From positions 806,001 to 870,000 of the forward strand of contig NC_020388.1 of NCBI RefSeq assembly GCF_000591055.1: a DNA stretch of 64,000 bases. The letters run 5' to 3'. Of the stretch, positions 28,935-38,348 are shown piece after piece. Made by a program: the position numbers and the translations under genes. This stretch comes from Natronomonas moolapensis 8.8.11 (lineage in GTDB: Archaea; Halobacteriota; Halobacteria; Halobacteriales; Haloarculaceae). Each line of letters starts with the position of its first letter. Positions within the stretch are counted from its first letter, which is position 1. The notes beneath the pieces were generated by a model that did no database searches, had not been told where the DNA came from, and saw nothing but the letters and a program-made list of their open reading frames with translations.

Positions 28935-30599
28935 GTGCTCGGACGCATCGCCGCGGCCCTCGTGGTCGTCCTCGCGCTATCGAGCGGCGTCGCCGGCGCT
29001 GTCCCGGACGCCACGGCGACGGCGACGCCGACCCCCTCGGAACCGTCGGTCGGGTCGGCGAACGCGACGCTCGTCGCCGCGTATCCGAACCCGGTCGCCC
29101 ACGACGACCGCGGCGAGTTCGTCGCCGTCCGGTTCGAGCGCCCGACGAACACGACGGGGTGGACGCTTACCGACGGGACGACGACAGCGGGGCTTCCGAA
29201 CCGGACGGTCGAGGGGACCGTCGCGTTCGCCACCGTCCCCGAACGGGCACGAAGCGGAACTGACTATCGCGTCGCGCCGCTTTCGGGTCGGCTCCGGTTG
29301 GCCAACGGCGGCGACCGGCTGGCGCTCTCGGACGGAAACGACACCGTCTCGACCGCCCGCTACCGGAGCGCCCCCGAATCGGAGATCCGCGAGTTCGGGG
29401 CGGGGGTGTGGCGGCCCGTCGGGGCGACCGATCACGACCCGATCCGGACGGACGGAGGGGCTGGGACGGCGTTCGTCCTCCCGGACGCGCCGAACCAGGC
29501 GGTCGAGACGCTCGCGTCGGCCGACGAACGGATACGGCTGGCCGGCTACACGTTCACGTCCGAGCGGATCACGGCGGCGCTGCTCGAAGCGGCCGCCGAG
29601 GGGGTCGGCGTCTCGGTCCTGCTCGACGGCGCGCCGGTCGGCGGGATCACCGACCGGCAGGCCGGCCAACTCGACCAGCTGGCCGAGGGGGGCGTCGACG
29701 TTCGCCTCCTCTCCGGACCGCATCTCAGGTACCGCCACCACCACCCGAAGTACGCGGTCGTCGACGACCGGGCGCTCGTCCTGACCGAGAATTTCAAGCC
29801 GGCCGGAACCGGCGGTGCGTCGAGTCGGGGATGGGGCGTCGTCCTCGAGGACGCCTCGGCCGCCGACGCCCTGGCGTCGGTTCATCGGGCCGACTGGACG
29901 TGGCGCGCGGCCACCCCCTGGCGGGAGTACCGGCGGGGCCGGGACTTCGTCGACGGCGAACCCGCGCTCGGATCCTTCGGAACCCGCCACGAACCGAAAC
30001 GCATCGACGTCGACTCGGCGACCGTCCTCGTCACCCCCGACAACGCCGGGACGGCGCTCCACTCGCGGATCGAGGCCGCCGAGGACCGACTCTTGATCCA
30101 GCAAGTTCGGATCGACAGCCGCGAGAACGACCTGCTTCGGGCGGCGCTTCGGGCGGCCGAGCGGGGCGTCCGGGTCCGGATCCACCTCGGCGGCAGCTGG
30201 TACGTCGAGGAGGACAACGCCGCACTCGTCGCGTGGCTGAACCGCCGCGCCGAGAGGGAGGGGTGGGACCTCGAGGCCGTAGTCGACGATCCCGATCCCG
30301 ACGGCTACGGCAAGATCCACACGAAAGGCGTAATCGTCGACGATACCGCCGTCGTCGGGAGCCTCAACTGGGTGGAATCGGCGACGACGGAGAACCGGGA
30401 AGTGCTCGTCGCACTCGAGTCGGCCGGCGCAGCCGACTACTACGCGTCGGTCTTTCGCTCCGACTGGAGCGGCGGGAGCCGCCCGATCCCCGGCGGGTTG
30501 CTCGCGGCCGCCGCGGTCGCCGGAAGCGGAGGACTGCTGGCGCTCCGACGGCTCGAATTCGTCGGGCGGGAGGGGACGGTGACCGACTGGCGGTGGTAG
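28935..30599 (+). CDS. Secreted phospholipase D-like protein with two HKD motifs
   Basis: A 554-residue protein starting at GTG. It has a Sec-type signal peptide (LGRIAAALVVVLALSSGVAGAV), then a beta-rich lamin-tail-like segment (about 40-140). Two PLD domains follow, with HxKx4D motifs HHPKYAVVDD (about 274) and IHTKGVIVDD (about 456). A hydrophobic helix near the C-terminus (GLLAAAAVAGSGGLLAL) may anchor it to the membrane, leaving the catalytic part outside. Both motifs are intact, so activity on a phosphodiester (nucleic acid or lipid) is likely, but the substrate is unknown. Confidence 0.82.
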   Translation: MLGRIAAALVVVLALSSGVAGAVPDATATATPTPSEPSVGSANATLVAAYPNPVAHDDRGEFVAVRFERPTNTTGWTLTDGTTTAGLPNRTVEGTVAFATVPERARSGTDYRVAPLSGRLRLANGGDRLALSDGNDTVSTARYRSAPESEIREFGAGVWRPVGATDHDPIRTDGGAGTAFVLPDAPNQAVETLASADERIRLAGYTFTSERITAALLEAAAEGVGVSVLLDGAPVGGITDRQAGQLDQLAEGGVDVRLLSGPHLRYRHHHPKYAVVDDRALVLTENFKPAGTGGASSRGWGVVLEDASAADALASVHRADWTWRAATPWREYRRGRDFVDGEPALGSFGTRHEPKRIDVDSATVLVTPDNAGTALHSRIEAAEDRLLIQQVRIDSRENDLLRAALRAAERGVRVRIHLGGSWYVEEDNAALVAWLNRRAEREGWDLEAVVDDPDPDGYGKIHTKGVIVDDTAVVGSLNWVESATTENREVLVALESAGAADYYASVFRSDWSGGSRPIPGGLLAAAAVAGSGGLLALRRLEFVGREGTVTDWRW

Positions 30600-30625
30600 G
30601 AGCGCGCGGCCGCCGGACGCCCGTT

Positions 30626-32536
30626 TCAGCCGTCGTCGCGAAGCAGCGTACTCCGGAGATCCGCGTCGAGTTCGGCCGATTCCATCTTGTCGACGAGGGC
30701 GTCGAGGACCCGCTCGCGGGCGCCGGGAACGAACTTGATCGAGCCGACGACCAGGTGGCCGCCACCGGAGACGCCCGCACCGTCGAGCTCCGCTTGCAGT
30801 TCGGTCACCATGTTCGGGATGTCGAGGCGGACCCCGTCGGAACGCAGCACGGAGAAGTCCGGGCCATAGCCGATCGTGATGACCGGATCGCCCGTTTCGG
30901 TCACCTTCCGGTCGTGGAGTTCGCCCGTGGTCTTCCCGGGGGCGGGGTAGGTGAACCGACGGGCGTGGTTCTCGACGTCGAGCCGATAGAGGTGGGCACC
31001 GTTGTCGAGGCGCTCGTGTTCGACGTGGCCCTCGGCGTTCTCGAGTTGGTCCTCGACGTCGCGGCGGGCCCGCGAGGCGAGGAAGTCGACGAGTTCGGCG
31101 TGCCGCTCGGGGTCGTCGCAGTCGAGGTCCAAGGCGTCGCTTATGAGGTTCGGTCCGGAGCTGTACCGGAGCCAGTGGGCGGCGTAGTCGAGCGCCTCGA
31201 CGATGTCGTTCAACGCCGACTCGTCGTAGCCTGCCGACTCGGCGAGTTCGAGGTATCGCTCCATCGCGTCGGCCTTCGAGCGGTCCGCAAGCCCCGCGAC
31301 TGCGGGGACGTGTTCGAGGTCGTCGGTGATCGAGGGGTCAATCATCCGCGCCAACTCGACGCACATCATCCCGGTCGTGATCCGGTAGTCCTCGCCGTGG
31401 AGGTAGGGGTTGACATGTTCCTCGAGCAGCGGGCCGACCGCGTCGGGGTCGGGATGGTGGTGGTCGACGGCGAGAATCGGGATGTCGTACTGGGCGAGCG
31501 CCCGGTAGGCCGGTGTGTCTTCCTCGGTCGATCCGTTGTCCACCATAAACAAAAGCGGAAGCCGCTGGCCGTGTCTGACCTCGTCCTCGAGAGCGAAGTT
31601 CAGATCGCGCGTCACGTCCTCCATCTCGTAGTACGGCGCCTTCGAGGGGAGCCGTTTGAACAGGTGCCGCGGCGCGTCGGGGTCGGCGTGGACCTCGGAG
31701 ATGAGGTTCTCGAGGGCGAGTTGGACCGGCAACGCGGCACACATGCCGTCGCCGTCGGCGTGGTGTCGGACTCGGATCGGACGTCCCTCGAGGACAGCAC
31801 GTCGGAGGCGGCGCGCGACGGCCGCGAGGTCCTCGCGGAGAGCGTCGAACGCCGGCCACTCGATCAGCGGCTCCGGATCGGTCGGGGTTGCGGCCGCCTC
31901 GACCGCCTCGTCGACGCGCGCCCGGACCGTCTCTCGCTCCTCGCCGTCGAGGATCGAAACTGTCTCGACCTCGAGTTGCGGGGCGTCGTCGTGGGCTTCG
32001 ACGGTACCGCTGACGCGAACGGTGTCGTCGAGTTCGATGTCGGGGTACGCGCGGACGCCGGCCGCCTCGAAGGCCGCACAGGGGACGATACCGGTCCCGT
32101 CACGGATCGAAAACACCGTCGGGCCGGCCGTCTGTTTGATCTGGACGACGTCGCCCTCGAGGTACACCGCGTCGCCGGTCCGGTCGCCGAGCGAGCCGAT
32201 CCGGGCGCTGTCGCCGTGAGCGATGTCGGCTCGATTGACCCTGTCGGGATCGGTGGCGACCTCCTCGAAGCCGAGGTCGCCGTTCTCTCGGATCTCGACG
32301 AGTTCGACGACGATCTCGTCGCCGATCTCGTAGGTGCTGTCGAGCTTCGATTCGTGAACGAGCCCGGAGACCACCTCGGACAGGTCGACGAAGACACCGT
32401 ACTCGACGACGCCGTTGACGGTCGCCACGTAGCGAGCGCCCTCCTCGATATCGTCAGATGTACAGCCGGGTGCGAGGTCCTTTGCGACTCCCTCCCGGGA
32501 GCCGTGATCCCCGTCACTGGCGGTAGACGAATTCAT
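30626..32536 (-). CDS. RecJ-like DHH-family exonuclease with S1 domain
   Basis: A 636-residue protein. After an acidic N-terminus an S1 RNA-binding domain (about 25-95, GVVEYGVFVDLSEVVSGLVH) and a second OB-fold (about 125-195) precede the DHH core. DHH motifs are VRHHADGDGMCAAL, FMVDNGS and ILAVDHHHPDPD; a DHHA1-type end has GAGVSGGGHLVVGSI. Archaeal RecJ-like/GAN proteins are single-strand exonucleases, and some bind the CMG helicase. The S1 plus OB arrangement is the haloarchaeal long form. The frame reads upstream as shadow; the ATG at 32536 is supported by the family N-terminus. Confidence 0.85.
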   Translation of the reverse strand: MNSSTASDGDHGSREGVAKDLAPGCTSDDIEEGARYVATVNGVVEYGVFVDLSEVVSGLVHESKLDSTYEIGDEIVVELVEIRENGDLGFEEVATDPDRVNRADIAHGDSARIGSLGDRTGDAVYLEGDVVQIKQTAGPTVFSIRDGTGIVPCAAFEAAGVRAYPDIELDDTVRVSGTVEAHDDAPQLEVETVSILDGEERETVRARVDEAVEAAATPTDPEPLIEWPAFDALREDLAAVARRLRRAVLEGRPIRVRHHADGDGMCAALPVQLALENLISEVHADPDAPRHLFKRLPSKAPYYEMEDVTRDLNFALEDEVRHGQRLPLLFMVDNGSTEEDTPAYRALAQYDIPILAVDHHHPDPDAVGPLLEEHVNPYLHGEDYRITTGMMCVELARMIDPSITDDLEHVPAVAGLADRSKADAMERYLELAESAGYDESALNDIVEALDYAAHWLRYSSGPNLISDALDLDCDDPERHAELVDFLASRARRDVEDQLENAEGHVEHERLDNGAHLYRLDVENHARRFTYPAPGKTTGELHDRKVTETGDPVITIGYGPDFSVLRSDGVRLDIPNMVTELQAELDGAGVSGGGHLVVGSIKFVPGARERVLDALVDKMESAELDADLRSTLLRDDG

Positions 32537-32650
32537 TACCGAAATATGCGCCCTGGGTCGTTTTAAGCGTGTTGTATCCGTGGCCGGCGGGGGCGTCGTG
32601 GGCCTCTCAAACCCGGAACGCTTAGTTGTCGGGCGGCCCCACTGTCGGGT

Positions 32651-33157
32651 ATGGGTCTGTTCGGGTCGTTGTTGAAACCGAAGCTCTTCAGATCGAGCGA
32701 ACTCGTCGGCATCGCCGACGACGCCATCCAGCTCGCCCTGCAGGCGTCCGAGGACGCCCACCCCAACGAATACATGGGGCAACTCCGCGGACAGGACGCG
32801 CGCAAAGTCGGGCTCGACCGCGAGGGGACGGTCATCACGGACGTGTTGCTTGCGCCGGGGACTAAGACGACCCCGACGAGCGCGGAGTTCAACCCCAGCT
32901 ACATGCCCAACGACCTCGACAGCGTCGGGTCGGTTCATTCCCACCCGAACGGGGTGTTGCGCCCGAGCGATGCGGATCTGGCGACGTTCTCGCGGGGGCG
33001 GATACACATCATCGTCGGCGCACCCTACGGCCGGGGCGACTGGCGGGCCTTCGACCGGGAGGGAAAGCCGACCGACATCGACGTGGTGTCGGTCGACGTC
33101 CCCGACGAGCAGTTCTTCGATTTCACGCAGGCCGACATCGACCGGGAGCTCCGATGA
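32651..33157 (+). CDS. JAMM/MPN+ metalloprotease (desampylase-like)
   Basis: A 168-residue protein of the JAB1/MPN/Mov34 superfamily. The zinc site is complete: upstream Glu in [11 protein letters not shown] and [16 protein letters not shown] (H-x-H-x7-S-x2-D). Archaeal JAMM enzymes remove ubiquitin-like SAMP proteins from targets, and HvJAMM1 of Haloferax is the characterised one. This protein has a longer C-terminal part and may be the JAMM2-type paralogue, whose substrate is unknown. It overlaps the FAD synthase gene by 4 bp (ATGA), so the two are coupled. Confidence 0.85.
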   Translation: MGLFGSLLKPKLFRSSELVGIADDAIQLALQASEDAHPNEYMGQLRGQDARKVGLDREGTVITDVLLAPGTKTTPTSAEFNPSYMPNDLDSVGSVHSHPNGVLRPSDADLATFSRGRIHIIVGAPYGRGDWRAFDREGKPTDIDVVSVDVPDEQFFDFTQADIDRELR

Positions 33158-33582
33158 GACGCGTCGTCGCACAGGGGACCTTCGATCTGCTTCATCCCGG
33201 ACACCTCCATTACCTCGAGGACGCGAAGTCCCGTGGCGACTGTCTCGACGTCATCGTCGCTCGCTCGGAGAACGTCACGCACAAGCCGGCCCCCGTGGTG
33301 CCGGACCGACAGCGGCGCGAGATGGTTGCCGCCCTCGATCCGGTCGACGGCGCTCGGCTCGGCCACGTCACGGACTTCCTCGTGCCGATCCGCGAGATCG
33401 ATCCCGACGTCATCGTGCTCGGCCACGACCAACACCACGACGAGGAAACGCTCGCCGGACTGTTGGCCGAGGAGGGCATCGATTGTGAGGTCGTTCGCGC
33501 CTCGGCCCGCGACGCCGACCCCGACGCGGAGTTGCTCTCGACAGGGCGGATCATCGATCGGGTCTGCGAGCATCGCTGTTGA
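33154..33582 (+). CDS. ribL: FAD synthase RibL
   Basis: A 142-residue nucleotidyltransferase. [18 protein letters not shown] holds the HxGH motif and [13 protein letters not shown] the later family motif. Archaeal RibL transfers AMP to FMN to give FAD and is air-sensitive in the characterised methanogen enzyme. The ATG lies in the stop region of the JAMM gene. The link between a JAMM protease and FAD synthesis is unexplained. Confidence 0.9.
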   Translation: MRRVVAQGTFDLLHPGHLHYLEDAKSRGDCLDVIVARSENVTHKPAPVVPDRQRREMVAALDPVDGARLGHVTDFLVPIREIDPDVIVLGHDQHHDEETLAGLLAEEGIDCEVVRASARDADPDAELLSTGRIIDRVCEHRC

Positions 33583-33600
33583 ATCGGGCGGCTCGCCACC

Positions 33601-34701
33601 TCATTCGAGCACAGACTCGTACACCGCCTCGAGGTCGTCGATAGACCGATCGACGCACAGTCGTCGCCGCCGCTCTTCGAGCCGCGTCGGGAGCCGTTCG
33701 GAGCCTCGGAGCGTCCGTTCGATCGCTCCTTCGAGGGCCGCCGTGTCGCCGGGCGGGAAGTGAGTCCCCGTCTCGCCGTCGATCACCGTCTCGGTCAGCG
33801 CGCCGGCGGCCGCGGCGACGACGGGCGTCCCACAGGCGATCGCTTCGAGCGCGACGAGTCCCTGCGTCTCGACCGGACTGGGGAAGACGAACGCGTCGAG
33901 CGCACTGTAAAAAGCCGGCAGTTCGGACCGATCGAGGAACCCGAGAAACGAGACGTCATCGCGGCCCGCCGCCCGGCGTTCGAGGCCGGGGCGCGCCGGG
34001 CCGTCACCGGCGAACACGACGGCAGCGTCGACGTCGGCGGTCGCGTCGAGGACGTCACCGAGTCGCTTCTCGTGGCCGTGCCGCCCGGTGTACCCGATCA
34101 GCGGGCGGTCGAGGAGGCCGTATCGGCGCTCGAACGCCCGCACCGTCCCGTCGTCGACCGGGCGGAACCGCTCGGTGTCGACGCCGTTCGAGACGACGTG
34201 CGTCGGCGTCCCGTTGGCCCGAAGGGACTCGGCAGCGTCCCGCGAGGGCGCGATCACGGCGTCGGCACCCGAGAGGAACAGCCGCTCGTAGCCGTCTGCG
34301 ATCCGCCGGATGGGACCCTCGAGCGCGTCGCTGAGGTAGCCGGCGTACTCCGCCGCCGGCGTGTGGTAGGACACGACAAACGGTACCTCGAGGGCAGCCG
34401 CGAGGCGCCGGCCGGCTATCCCGAGCGCGAACGGCGTGTGGGCGTGAACCACGTCGGGGCCGCGCTCCCGAACCGAGCCCGGGACGGTCGGGGCCGCGAT
34501 CCTGAATCCAGTGTAAAACGGAAACGGAACGCTCGGCACCGGACACTCGCCGGGGTCGGGGCTACGGGCGGCGGTCGCCGGGTAGACGACCGGCATCTCG
34601 CCGCCGCGTCGCCGCCAGCGCTCGCGCCACGTCCGGACGGTGTAGCTGACCCCGTTGACCGTCGGCAGGTACGTATCCGTGACGGCCGCGACGGTCCACA
34701 T
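33601..34701 (-). CDS. Family 4 glycosyltransferase
   Basis: A 366-residue GT-B enzyme. The N-terminal half has DTYLPTVNGVSYTVRTW and PDVVHAHTPFALGIAG. The C-terminal nucleotide-sugar domain has IGYTGRHGHEKRLGDVLDA and the EX7E-type element VETQGLVALEAIACGTPVV. It resembles archaeal and plant transferases that add sugars to diacyl- or dialkyl-glycerol lipids. A second GT4 lies 23 bp upstream on the same strand, so they probably build one glycolipid or glycan. Confidence 0.88.
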   Translation of the reverse strand: MWTVAAVTDTYLPTVNGVSYTVRTWRERWRRRGGEMPVVYPATAARSPDPGECPVPSVPFPFYTGFRIAAPTVPGSVRERGPDVVHAHTPFALGIAGRRLAAALEVPFVVSYHTPAAEYAGYLSDALEGPIRRIADGYERLFLSGADAVIAPSRDAAESLRANGTPTHVVSNGVDTERFRPVDDGTVRAFERRYGLLDRPLIGYTGRHGHEKRLGDVLDATADVDAAVVFAGDGPARPGLERRAAGRDDVSFLGFLDRSELPAFYSALDAFVFPSPVETQGLVALEAIACGTPVVAAAAGALTETVIDGETGTHFPPGDTAALEGAIERTLRGSERLPTRLEERRRRLCVDRSIDDLEAVYESVLE

Positions 34702-34724
34702 ACCCTCGATTCGAGGACGCCGGT

Positions 34725-35801
34725 TTAGTCGGTTGCGTGTTCGTCCGCGGCGCGCTCTCTGGCCTCCTCGTAAGCAGCCTCGAGTTCCCGCCGGACCCGG
34801 TCGAAGCCGTGTTCGCGGGCGGTCTCGGCCGCCCGTTCGCCGAGACGTCTGCGGAGGCCCGGGTTCGCGGCGAGGCGCTCGATCGCCGCCTCGAACTCCG
34901 AAAGCGTCTCACACAGCAGACAGTCCTCGCCGTGGGTGTAGAACTCCTCGAACACCGGCAACCGCCGCAACACGACCGCCGCCCCGCAGGCCATCGCCTC
35001 CAGGACCGCGATGCCCTGGTTTTCGACCCGGGTCGGAAGACAGAACACGTCGCCCGCAGCGTACGCACCGCGGATGTCCTCGATCCAGCCGGTGAACGTG
35101 ACGTTCTCCGGGGGGTTCGCGGTGAGCCGACGAACCGTCGGCGAGGCGTGAGGCCCGTCGTCGTAGGGACCGAACCAGACGAACTCGCGGTCGCTCCGGC
35201 GGGCGAGCCGGCAGAACGTCCCGACGCCCTTCCGCTCGAAGACGTTGCCGACCGCGTAGACTACGACGCCGTCGAGGCCGAACCGCCGCCGGTACGTCCG
35301 GCGTAGCGCCCCGTGCCCCGCGAGGGCCGCGAGGTCGACGCCGTTCGTGATCGTTCTGATCGGCGCGTCGACCGGGTACGACTGCAGCACCGACCTCGTG
35401 TACTCGCTCGGACACAGGAGGAGGTCCGCCCGCGAGTAGAGCCACGCGAGGTACCGCTGGAGGAGCGGGCCGGCGGCCGTCGATCCGCGAAAACTCCCGG
35501 CGAAGTCCTCGCGGGTGACGTGGGCGTGTGCGATCAGCGGAATGTCGTTGCGACGGGCGTGTTCGGCGACGGCGACCGTCCCGGGACCCGGGAGGTGACA
35601 GTGGGCCAGATCGAACTCCCGGAACGCGCCGTCGCCGATGGCTCGCTTATAAATGGCCGTCAGCGGGCCGCCGCCGCGCCACGGCGACGTCGAGAGCCAA
35701 AGCGGCGAGTCGGCCAACGCCGCCCGCTGATGACGGACGGCGGTCCCGATGCCGCTGCGCTGGAGGCGGTCGCGGAGTTCGAGGTAATGCAGGACACGCA
35801 C
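34725..35801 (-). CDS. Family 4 glycosyltransferase
   Basis: A 358-residue GT-B enzyme starting at GTG. Motifs: LAHCHLPGPGTVAVAEHARR and IAHAHVTREDF in the acceptor domain, ITNGVDLAAL, VYAVGNVFERKGVGTFCRLA, and RVENQGIAVLEAMACGAAVV for the sugar-nucleotide site. It is the first gene of a two-gene glycosyltransferase operon. A TATA box 25 bp upstream fixes the start. It is divergent from the flavin oxidoreductase gene, with which it may share a pathway for cell-surface glycolipids. Confidence 0.86.
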   Translation of the reverse strand: MRVLHYLELRDRLQRSGIGTAVRHQRAALADSPLWLSTSPWRGGGPLTAIYKRAIGDGAFREFDLAHCHLPGPGTVAVAEHARRNDIPLIAHAHVTREDFAGSFRGSTAAGPLLQRYLAWLYSRADLLLCPSEYTRSVLQSYPVDAPIRTITNGVDLAALAGHGALRRTYRRRFGLDGVVVYAVGNVFERKGVGTFCRLARRSDREFVWFGPYDDGPHASPTVRRLTANPPENVTFTGWIEDIRGAYAAGDVFCLPTRVENQGIAVLEAMACGAAVVLRRLPVFEEFYTHGEDCLLCETLSEFEAAIERLAANPGLRRRLGERAAETAREHGFDRVRRELEAAYEEARERAADEHATD

Positions 35802-35825
35802 GCGGGTCCGTTCGGCGGGAGCTGG

Positions 35826-35833
35826 TATATAAA
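35826..35833 (-). promoter_or_regulatory. TATA box of the glycosyltransferase pair
   Basis: TTTATATA on the minus strand lies 25 bp before the GTG start at 35801, the standard archaeal spacing for a leaderless transcript. Confidence 0.6.
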
Positions 35834-35923
35834 CCCCGGAGCGGGCGTCGCGGGCACCGGGGATCGTGCGAAAAGCCGGTGGTGCATGAAAAGAGCCAAC
35901 ACGCGCGGCGCCGACCGGACGGT

Positions 35924-37252
35924 ATGATCGGCATCGTCGGCGGCGGCCTCGCGGGCCTCGCCGCCGCCCACCGCCTCCGGGAGGCCGGCCGCGAGGTCCG
36001 GGTGTTCGAGGCGTCGGAGTCGGTGGGCGGCCTCGCCGCCACCTACGAGACCGCGGGCGACCGGATCGAGGCGTACTACCATCACCTCTCGAAGTCCGAG
36101 GAGACGATCGTCGAGTTGGCCGCGGAACTCGGCGTCGACGACCGGATCGAGTGGCGGATCGGCGAGAACGCCTACTACGTCGACGGCGTCGCGCACCCTC
36201 TGGATACGCCCTGGGAGATCGCGGCGTACCCGCATCTCTCGGTATACGACAAGTTCCGGCTGGCGGCGCTGACGCTCGAGGTCGACGTCCGCGGCGGCCG
36301 GCCGCGCTTCGACACCTACGACGACATCGAGGCGTTCGAGGACGTCCCAGTCACGGAGTTTCTCCTCGAACACACCACCCGCGGCGTTTATGAATACTTC
36401 TTCGAGCCGCTGCTCGACGCCAAATTCGGCGACCGCAAGGACGACGTCTCGGCGGCGTGGCTGCTCGGCCGCATCAAGTTCCGCGGCGAACGGGATCTCC
36501 TGCGGGGTGAAGTACTCGGCTACCTCGACGGCGGGTTCGCCGTCCTCGTCGAGGCGCTCGTCGAGGCGGTGGGTCGAGAGCGGATCGACACCGGAACGGC
36601 CGTGACGGACCTCTCGTTCGGCCCGGGCGAGGGCCGGGCGTCGGAGCCCGCCGTCGAGTCGCTGACGGCCGGACACCGCAACGGTGAGACGGAGACGCAC
36701 GACGTCGACGGCGTCGTCGTCGCGGCGATGCCCGACGTCCTCGAATCGCTGACCGGCTACGCCTGCGACATCGACTTCCAGGGGTCGGTCTGTGCGCTCG
36801 TCTCGATGCGCGAACCGCTGTTGGACACCTACTGGCTGAACATCGCCGACGACGCGCCGTTCGGGGCACTCATCGAGCACACGAACTTCGTCCCGCCGGC
36901 GCGTTACGGGGGCGAACACCTCCTCTACGTCGCGAGCTACGTCCAGGACCTCGACGAGGAGTTGTGGCAGCGCGACGACGAGGCGGTCGAGGAGCTGTGG
37001 CTCGAGGGGATCGAGGCGCTGTTCCCCGAGTTCGATCGCGACGCAGTCACCGACGTTCGCGTCTCACGGAACCCCAAGACGGCCCCGGTCTACGAGCGCG
37101 GCTACCTCGATATGGTCGTCCCGTACGACCTCGCGTCGGCGGGACTTTCGGGCGTTTATTACGCCGGGATGGCCTCACGGGCACAGTACCCCGAACGAAG
37201 CCTCGACGGGGCGATTGAGGCAGGGTACGCCGCCGCCGACCGGGTCCTGTGA
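35924..37252 (+). CDS. FAD/NAD(P)-dependent amine-oxidase-like oxidoreductase
   Basis: A 442-residue protein with an N-terminal FAD-binding motif IGIVGGGLAGLAAAHRLREA followed by VFEASESVGGLAATYE. The body has IEAYYHHLSKSEETI and FEPLLDAKFGDRKDDVSAAWLLGRIKFRG, and the end has GLSGVYYAGMASRAQYPERSLDGAI. This pattern fits protoporphyrinogen oxidase/UDP-galactopyranose mutase-like proteins often found with glycosyltransferases. The substrate may be a lipid or sugar nucleotide; heme synthesis is not implied. The start ATG at 35924 opens directly into the FAD motif. Confidence 0.83.
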   Translation: MIGIVGGGLAGLAAAHRLREAGREVRVFEASESVGGLAATYETAGDRIEAYYHHLSKSEETIVELAAELGVDDRIEWRIGENAYYVDGVAHPLDTPWEIAAYPHLSVYDKFRLAALTLEVDVRGGRPRFDTYDDIEAFEDVPVTEFLLEHTTRGVYEYFFEPLLDAKFGDRKDDVSAAWLLGRIKFRGERDLLRGEVLGYLDGGFAVLVEALVEAVGRERIDTGTAVTDLSFGPGEGRASEPAVESLTAGHRNGETETHDVDGVVVAAMPDVLESLTGYACDIDFQGSVCALVSMREPLLDTYWLNIADDAPFGALIEHTNFVPPARYGGEHLLYVASYVQDLDEELWQRDDEAVEELWLEGIEALFPEFDRDAVTDVRVSRNPKTAPVYERGYLDMVVPYDLASAGLSGVYYAGMASRAQYPERSLDGAIEAGYAAADRVL

Positions 37253-37291
37253 CGGTGAGTATCGAGCGACGGTAGGGCCTCGTCGTGTCCG

Positions 37292-38290
37292 CTACATCCG
37301 GTCGTACTCCGTGCGGAACGTCTCCAGCGTCGCCGCCAGCACGCCGATGGCGATGGGTCCGACGAACAGTCCGGTGAAGCCGACGGAGTAGACCCCCCCG
37401 GCGACCCCGACGAGAATCACTCCGGGATTCAACCCCGCCTGCTGGTCGATGAGGATCGGGCGGGCGTAGTTGTCGAAGAGGCTGACGATGACGACGCCGT
37501 ATGCGAACAGCAACACCCCGGCGGTGACCTCGTCGATGACGAACAGATAGCCGGCGGCGGGACCCCAGACCAGAAACGAGCCGATGAGCGGCAGCAACGA
37601 GAGCACTGCCATCACGAACGTCCAGAACACCGAGTTGGGAATGCCGGCGATCCAGAGTCCGACGCCGGCGAGAAGCGCCTGCACCAACGCCACGATGATG
37701 TGACCGATGACGACGCCCCACGTCGTCGCATCGATCTTCTTCGCCAGGTCCTCGACGACGTGGGGCGGCAACGGGACGGTGTCTTTGCTCCACTCGACGA
37801 ACGCCGGCCCGTCGCGCAGTAGATAGTAGAGCAAGAACAACATGAGTGCGATCCCGACGCTGGCCTGGAGGGCGAACCTGAACACCCCGGTGTAGCCGTC
37901 GAAGAGCACCCGGATCAGTTGATCGCCCGCCGTCCCGAGCAGGTCCACGAGTTCGATGTCGACTTCGCGGCCCAGAAGTTCCGAAAGTCGGCTCTCGATC
38001 GCGGCCGTGTCGAGGTCCACCTCGCCGCTCGATATCGACCGAAGGTCGCTCACGAACTTCGAGACGATATACACGAGGGGAGCGATGATCGCGACGGTCG
38101 TCGCGACGATGAGGCCGAACGCCGAGGCGCTGCTGCCGATTCGCCCCTCGAGGCGACGATGAAGCGGGTACAGCACGTACGCGAGGATGAGCGACGCGAT
38201 CATGTACTCGAGAAACGGGACGACGATGAGAAGCACAAGCGCCGAGACGAGCGCGATGACGAGGAGGAGAAACGCCTGCCCGCGATTCAT
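37292..38290 (-). CDS. AI-2E family transporter (UPF0118)
   Basis: A 332-residue integral membrane protein with about eight helices in the family layout: two N-terminal pairs, an extracytoplasmic domain (about 65-145), then a dense C-terminal helical block with LLPLIGSFLVWGPAA and FDNYARPILI. The family name comes from a proposed role in autoinducer-2 export. Other members act as Na+/H+ antiporters, which is more plausible in a halophile. It is convergent with the preceding oxidoreductase gene. Confidence 0.87.
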   Translation of the reverse strand: MNRGQAFLLLVIALVSALVLLIVVPFLEYMIASLILAYVLYPLHRRLEGRIGSSASAFGLIVATTVAIIAPLVYIVSKFVSDLRSISSGEVDLDTAAIESRLSELLGREVDIELVDLLGTAGDQLIRVLFDGYTGVFRFALQASVGIALMLFLLYYLLRDGPAFVEWSKDTVPLPPHVVEDLAKKIDATTWGVVIGHIIVALVQALLAGVGLWIAGIPNSVFWTFVMAVLSLLPLIGSFLVWGPAAGYLFVIDEVTAGVLLFAYGVVIVSLFDNYARPILIDQQAGLNPGVILVGVAGGVYSVGFTGLFVGPIAIGVLAATLETFRTEYDRM

Positions 38291-38348
38291 ACTGGTCCGT
38301 CGACACCGGAGGACAAAAGACTACGGGAGCCGACGGTTGACGGTGGAG

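Noticed and set aside
37292-38290. AI-2E transporter as evidence of quorum sensing
   Set aside because: The family name is historical; no luxS or AI-2 genes are seen, and ion transport is more likely.
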